Shown: piece by piece, positions 31,155 to 34,823 of the stretch
Layout of the letters: each line of letters opens with the position of its first letter
Position numbering within the stretch: position 1 is the first letter of the stretch
Assembly (NCBI GenBank): GCA_045535585.1
Contig: JAZSLY010000086.1
Span: 1 to 34,823, forward strand
DNA from: RGIG6353 sp045535585
GTDB taxonomy: Bacteria > Bacillota > Clostridia > Oscillospirales > SIG627
Direction of reading: 5' to 3'
Length of the DNA stretch: 34,823 bases
Translations under genes and position numbers: made by a program
Notes under the pieces: model-generated
The model's database searches: none
What the model saw: only the letters and a program-made list of their open reading frames with translations
Told to the model about the DNA's origin: nothing

Positions 31155-31963
31155 TGACGGTAAAGGAATTTTTAGAAAACGAAAAGATATACGAATATAG
31201 TATTCTTTCTGCATCCGAGGTGCGTATTATCGACCCTCGTCGGTGGGAAAGGCTCTTCGGCGGGGGCGTACCCCTCACCGTCGTGCCCTTCCTTATTCCC
31301 TACAAGACGGCGTGGGACGGGGAGAGCAATATATCCGTTTACGCCCACGCCCGTGACTATCACTATTATTTCGTTTCCCTTATCGAAAGGGCAAAGGCGG
31401 TGTTTGGTGACGGGGTGGTTGCCGCCTGCGACACCTCTCCCGTGGACGAGGTAGCGCTTGCACGTGACTCGGGGCTTGGGTCGTTTGGTAAAAACGGACT
31501 TATGATAAACGAAAGGTACGGCACCTACGCCTTCGTGGCAGAGCTTTTCTTCTCTCTGCCCGAGGACGACCCCGTGTTCCGCGGAATAGAAAAAAGGCAC
31601 GAAGGACAATTATGTCTTGGGTGTGACGCTTGCGTCAGGGCGTGCCCCACGGGTGCTATTCAGGACAAGACGAGGTGCATCTCCTATATCAATCAAAAGA
31701 AGAAGATAGACGACGGCGAGGAGGCGCTCATTCGGGCATCGGGCTCGGTGTGGGGGTGCGATATCTGCCAAAGCGTCTGCCCTATGAATAAAAGCGCCGA
31801 CGAAACGGAAATACCCTTTTTCAAGGAAGAAAGACACCCCTATCTTACCCGTGAGCTTGTAGACGAAGTGGAAAGAACGGGAGAATTTGAAAAGAGGGCT
31901 TACGCCTGGCGTGGCGTGGAGGTAGTACGGAGGAATTTGCGTATATGTCAGGAAAAGAAATGA
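31154..31963 (+). CDS. queG: Epoxyqueuosine reductase (QueG)-like iron-sulfur protein
   Basis: 269 aa from the ATG at 31154. A DUF1730-like segment lies in the first 100 residues (VVPFLIPYKTAWDG, ISVYAHARDYHYYFVSLIER). SPVDEVALARDSGLGSFGKN is the family hallmark. Two ferredoxin-type cluster motifs follow: CLGCDACVRACPTGAIQ (near 156) and CDICQSVCPMNK (near 200). QueG reduces epoxyqueuosine to queuosine in tRNA. The protein lacks the C-terminal HEAT-repeat extension of longer homologues. It follows iscU directly, which fits a Fe-S client in the cluster operon. Confidence 0.88.
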   Translation: MTVKEFLENEKIYEYSILSASEVRIIDPRRWERLFGGGVPLTVVPFLIPYKTAWDGESNISVYAHARDYHYYFVSLIERAKAVFGDGVVAACDTSPVDEVALARDSGLGSFGKNGLMINERYGTYAFVAELFFSLPEDDPVFRGIEKRHEGQLCLGCDACVRACPTGAIQDKTRCISYINQKKKIDDGEEALIRASGSVWGCDICQSVCPMNKSADETEIPFFKEERHPYLTRELVDEVERTGEFEKRAYAWRGVEVVRRNLRICQEKK

Positions 31964-32595
31964 AGTGCCCTGCCTCCCGTGGCAGAAAAAAAGAGAGAGC
32001 CGAGGCTTTTTCCGCCTTTTTGAAGGAGCAGTACCCCGACGCCCTCTGTGCCCTTGAATACGGGGGCGACCCATATCGGCTTCTCGTTATGGCAAGGCTG
32101 TCTGCCCAATGCACCGACAAGCGTGTCAACGAGGTGTCAGCGCCTCTTTTTCGGGCGTTTCCCACTCCCGAAGCAATGGCTCACGCCGAGCTTTCGGAAA
32201 TAGAAAATATCATTCGCCCCTGCGGACTTTTTCGCACCAAGGCGGAGAGCATAAAAAATATGTCCCGTGAGCTTATTGAGCGCCACGGTGGCAAAGTACC
32301 CGATACATACGAGGAGCTTGTGGCTCTCTCGGGCGTTGGACTTAAAATAGCCAACCTTATTTTAGGGGACGTTTTTGGCAACAGCTCCATCGTTCCCGAC
32401 ACCCATTGTATGAGGATTTCTCATAAGCTGGGGCTTATCTCAAAGGCGGAGCCCGTCACTTGCGAAAGAGAGCTTAATTCACTTATTCCAAAGGAGGAAA
32501 GGTCCTCCTTCTGCCACAGAATAGTTCTCTTCGGCAGAGAATTCTGCAAAGCGCCCACCCCTCTTTGTGACGAGTGCCCATTTAATAAGAAATAA
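31945..32595 (+). CDS. nth: Endonuclease III with shortened Fe-S loop
   Basis: 216 aa. Base-excision repair glycosylase/AP lyase. The HhH motif LSGVGLKIANLILGDVFG contains the catalytic lysine (near 132), and VPDTHCMRISHKLGL holds the catalytic aspartate. The C-terminal Fe-S loop has FCKAPTPLCDECPFNKK: C-x6-C-x2-C-x5, but the stop codon stands exactly where the fourth cysteine is expected. Another cysteine, in SSFCHRIVLFG, could substitute. The start overlaps queG by 19 bases. Confidence 0.92.
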   Translation: MSGKEMKCPASRGRKKERAEAFSAFLKEQYPDALCALEYGGDPYRLLVMARLSAQCTDKRVNEVSAPLFRAFPTPEAMAHAELSEIENIIRPCGLFRTKAESIKNMSRELIERHGGKVPDTYEELVALSGVGLKIANLILGDVFGNSSIVPDTHCMRISHKLGLISKAEPVTCERELNSLIPKEERSSFCHRIVLFGREFCKAPTPLCDECPFNKK

Positions 32596-32695
32596 CAACT
32601 TTTGACACGGGTGGCGTGTTAGAATTGATTATCCCGTCTTGACACGAGCAAAAAAACCCGAGAAGCAGAAACGGTGAAAAAAGAGGTATAAAGCT

Positions 32696-33676
32696 ATGAA
32701 GGATAACAACGTGGTTATTTATCAGGATGACAACGGAACGACGAAGGTTTCGGTTCGTTTTTCGGAAGATGATCTGTGGCTCACTCGGTCACAAATAACC
32801 GAGCTTTATCAAACAAGCAAATCAAACGTAAGTGAGCATATAAAGAACATATTGACGGATGGAGAACTGGAGGAAGCTTCAGTTGTGCGGAAATTCCGAA
32901 CAACTCCCACCGACGGTAAAGTCTATAACGTTGCTCACTACAATCTTGATATGATTATTGCACTTGGCTATAGAGTTCAGTCACAGGTTGCAACACGGTT
33001 TAGACGATGGGCAACCGAAAGACTGCACGAATATATGCAAAAGGGCTTTGCAATGGACGACGAGCGGTTAAAGCAGGGCGGAAACAGATATTTCAGAGAA
33101 TTATTACAACGCATCAGGGATATCCGTTCATCAGAAAGAAATTTCTATCAGCAGGTCACAGATATTTATGCTACCTCTACCGATTATGATCCCCGTTCGG
33201 AGTTAACGAAGGTGTTTTTTTCTACCGTCCAGAACAAATTGCATTTTGCAGTTCACGAGCATACTGCGGCAGAGGTTATATACGAGCGTGTAGATAATGA
33301 AAAGCCACTCGTAGGAATGACTAATTTCAAAGGCAATTATATAACGAAGGACGACGTAAAAATTGCAAAGAATTATCTTTCGGAAATTGAATTGCAAAGG
33401 TTGAATCTGCTTGTTTCGCAATTTCTTGACTTTGCAGAATTTCAAGCGCTGGAACAAATTCCTATGTCTATGCAGGATTGGATAGATTCGCTTGATAATC
33501 AGATAATTTCCAACAAAAGAAAACTGCTCGAGGGAAAAGGCAACGTATCTCACAGACAAGCAATAGAAAAAGCAGAAAAAGAATTTGAAATTTATCGCGA
33601 AAGGGAAATGAGACAGTTAGAAAGTGATTTTGACAAGGCTGTTAAAGCACTGGCTCAAAGCTCAGACAACACGTAA
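32696..33676 (+). CDS. RhuM-family protein (virulence-associated)
   Basis: 326 aa, near full family length. The N-terminal part reads RFSEDDLWLTRSQITELYQT, then KSNVSEHIKNILTDGEL and the hallmark NLDMIIALGYRVQSQVATRF, followed by RWATERLHEYMQKGFAMDDE. The second half is helical (ATSTDYDPRSELTKVFFSTV; EKAEKEFEIYREREMRQLES coiled coil). Family members are scattered, often near restriction systems or mobile elements; biochemical role unknown. RBS gagg lies nine bases upstream. It contains two of the window's GATC sites, as expected for recently acquired DNA. It separates nth from smpB. Confidence 0.9.
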   Translation: MKDNNVVIYQDDNGTTKVSVRFSEDDLWLTRSQITELYQTSKSNVSEHIKNILTDGELEEASVVRKFRTTPTDGKVYNVAHYNLDMIIALGYRVQSQVATRFRRWATERLHEYMQKGFAMDDERLKQGGNRYFRELLQRIRDIRSSERNFYQQVTDIYATSTDYDPRSELTKVFFSTVQNKLHFAVHEHTAAEVIYERVDNEKPLVGMTNFKGNYITKDDVKIAKNYLSEIELQRLNLLVSQFLDFAEFQALEQIPMSMQDWIDSLDNQIISNKRKLLEGKGNVSHRQAIEKAEKEFEIYREREMRQLESDFDKAVKALAQSSDNT

Positions 33677-33731
33677 TCTATGATTCATATGAGATAAGGA
33701 CATCGGGCTTTATCCAAAGGAGGTGTATACT

Positions 33732-34214
33732 ATGGCAGAAAAAAACGACGGCGGGGTTAAGGTAATCGCCCCCAATAAAAAGGCGTACCACGACTATTTC
33801 GTGGAGGATAAATATGAAGCGGGAATAGCTCTGTCGGGCACGGAGGTAAAGGCTTTGCGACTCGGTCAGGTGAATCTGAAGGACTCCTGGTGCAACGTGG
33901 TGGACGGAGAAATGTTTGTCTGCGGTATGCACATCAGCCCCTACGAGCAGGGCAATATCTTCAACCGCGACCCCCTGCGTGTCCGCAAGCTTCTGCTTCA
34001 CAAAAAGGAAATTATGAAGCTTTTCGGCCTCGTGGGAAGAGAGGGATATAGCATTATCCCCCTCCAGATATATTTCAAGAGGGGCAAGGTCAAGCTGGAA
34101 ATAGGACTTTGCCGAGGTAAGAAGCTTTACGACAAGCGCGACTCCGCGGCTGAAAAGGATATGCAAAGGCAGAGCATGCGAAATATCAAGCTGTCGGGCA
34201 GACTGGACGACTGA
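33732..34214 (+). CDS. smpB: SsrA-binding protein SmpB
   Basis: 160 aa from the ATG at 33732, eight bases after AAGGAGG; a GTG at 33723 would overlap the RBS. It carries tmRNA to stalled ribosomes. Motifs: APNKKAYHDYFVEDKYEAGI, LSGTEVKALRLGQVNLKDSW, HISPYEQGNIFNRDPLRVRK and the KGKVKLEIGLCRGKKLYDKR region, ending with a basic tail. tmRNA itself (ssrA) is not in this window. Confidence 0.96.
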   Translation: MAEKNDGGVKVIAPNKKAYHDYFVEDKYEAGIALSGTEVKALRLGQVNLKDSWCNVVDGEMFVCGMHISPYEQGNIFNRDPLRVRKLLLHKKEIMKLFGLVGREGYSIIPLQIYFKRGKVKLEIGLCRGKKLYDKRDSAAEKDMQRQSMRNIKLSGRLDD

Positions 34215-34215
34215 T

Positions 34216-34823
34216 ATGGAAAAGCGTCTTGATAAAATCAACGAAAAAATCAGCATCTATCAATACACCGATGGCTTTGCCTACGGCACCGACGCCGTGC
34301 TCCTTTCCGCCTTCGTCAAGGTGAAAAGCGGAGCGGTGGGGGCAGAGCTTGGTACGGGCACGGGAATTATTCCCATTCTCATAGCCCACCACAAAAAGCC
34401 GTCCAAAATATACGCCTTTGAAATTCAGGAGGACTATGTGTCCCTTGCCCGTGACAACGTGGCGCTGTGCAATATGGCGGACAAAATCGAGATAGTCCAC
34501 GAGAATATCATGGGCATCACCCCCTCCTATATGAGACGCTTCGGCAGGGAGAGCGTGGACTTCGTTTTCACCAACCCTCCATATATGAAGATGACCTCGG
34601 GCGCACTAAACGAAAGCGAAAGAAAGCTGATGGCGCGCCACGAGCTTACCTGCGACATAAGTGGTGTGTGTGAGGGGGCATCAAAGCTTTTGAAAAACGG
34701 CGGAGACTTTTTCGTAGTCTACCGACCCGACCGACTTTGCGACCTTTTTGTTGCAATGAGAGAGAGCGGCATCGAGCCGAAAGAGGTGACCTTCGTTTCC
34801 TCCCGCGAGGGAGAAGCGCCCGT
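34216..34823 (+). CDS. TrmN6/YfiC-like tRNA1(Val) adenine methyltransferase, 5' part
   Basis: The frame starts at the ATG at 34216, one base after the smpB stop, and stays open to the end of the window (about 202 residues). YTDGFAYGTDAVLLSAFVKV is the N-terminal part; the AdoMet site is GAELGTGTGIIPILIA (about 42) and motif IV is FVFTNPPYMKM (about 117). This matches the TrmN6/YabB family of Bacillota, which methylates A37 of tRNA1-Val in E. coli; target in Clostridia by similarity only. The C-terminus is missing. Confidence 0.85.
   Translation, partial: MEKRLDKINEKISIYQYTDGFAYGTDAVLLSAFVKVKSGAVGAELGTGTGIIPILIAHHKKPSKIYAFEIQEDYVSLARDNVALCNMADKIEIVHENIMGITPSYMRRFGRESVDFVFTNPPYMKMTSGALNESERKLMARHELTCDISGVCEGASKLLKNGGDFFVVYRPDRLCDLFVAMRESGIEPKEVTFVSSREGEAP

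Noticed and set aside
32605..32650. Promoter from the two TTGACACG copies before RhuM
   Set aside because: Neither copy has a -10 at acceptable spacing (TAGAAT is only 12 bases from the first), so no promoter is claimed.

Overview
The window looks like a chromosomal segment of a low-to-moderate GC, anaerobic Clostridia-type Bacillota, probably an uncultured gut lineage. The basis is strong Shine-Dalgarno sites, a T-box leader with a UGC (Cys) specifier, the YqhQ/DUF1385-PrmC pair, a PdaA-like deacetylase, an IscR-IscS-IscU cluster, YlmH, SmpB and U32/Maf genes. No tRNA or rRNA gene was seen.

Layout. 1-2088 (+): the 3' end of a DpnII-type restriction-modification operon: Dam-like methylase (cut by the window edge), DpnII endonuclease, and a second methylase unlike DpnA. 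7613-2250 (-): a wall/protease operon: ceramidase-like hydrolase, ddl, a small DUF1934-like protein, an S41 protease with a peptidoglycan-binding tail, and the S4 protein YlmH. 7677-8114 (-): a truncated Bro-N gene bordered by copies of a hairpin repeat. 8442-13829 (+): lipoprotein, DUF1385 protein, prmC, recA, recX, rimO. 14000-15845 (+): pgsA and an M16 peptidase. 15958-19279 (+): a T-box controlled cysteine operon: cysE, cysS and an Elp3-like radical SAM gene. 19390-21874: accessory genes (AlbA_2/ATPase regulator; divergent XRE regulator and zinc-ribbon membrane protein). 22091-23468 (-): PdaA-like deacetylase and a family 4-type uracil-DNA glycosylase. 23582-26165 (+): U32 protein and Maf. 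26257-27195 (+): Fic protein under a promoter framed by an inverted repeat. 28821-27462 (-): winged-helix protein, rlmH, RNHCP protein. 28924-32595 (+): iscR, iscS, iscU, queG, nth. 32696-33676 (+): RhuM. 33732 to the end (+): smpB and a truncated TrmN6-like methylase.

The general pattern is conserved housekeeping operons interrupted by single accessory genes (Bro-N, AlbA_2, XRE/zinc ribbon, Fic, RhuM). Several of these have consensus sigma-A promoters overlapped by inverted repeats, suggesting self-contained, probably autoregulated units.

The most unusual content is non-coding. A 75-76 bp repeat occurs four times: three copies abut or closely follow a stop codon and one lies in the iscR leader. 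A second palindromic family occupies three of the four convergent gene junctions. There are also short hairpin arrays. A by-eye scan found only 11 GATC sites in 34.8 kb, seven of them in three accessory modules, which fits long exposure of the core genome to GATC-specific restriction. All counts and alignments were made by eye.
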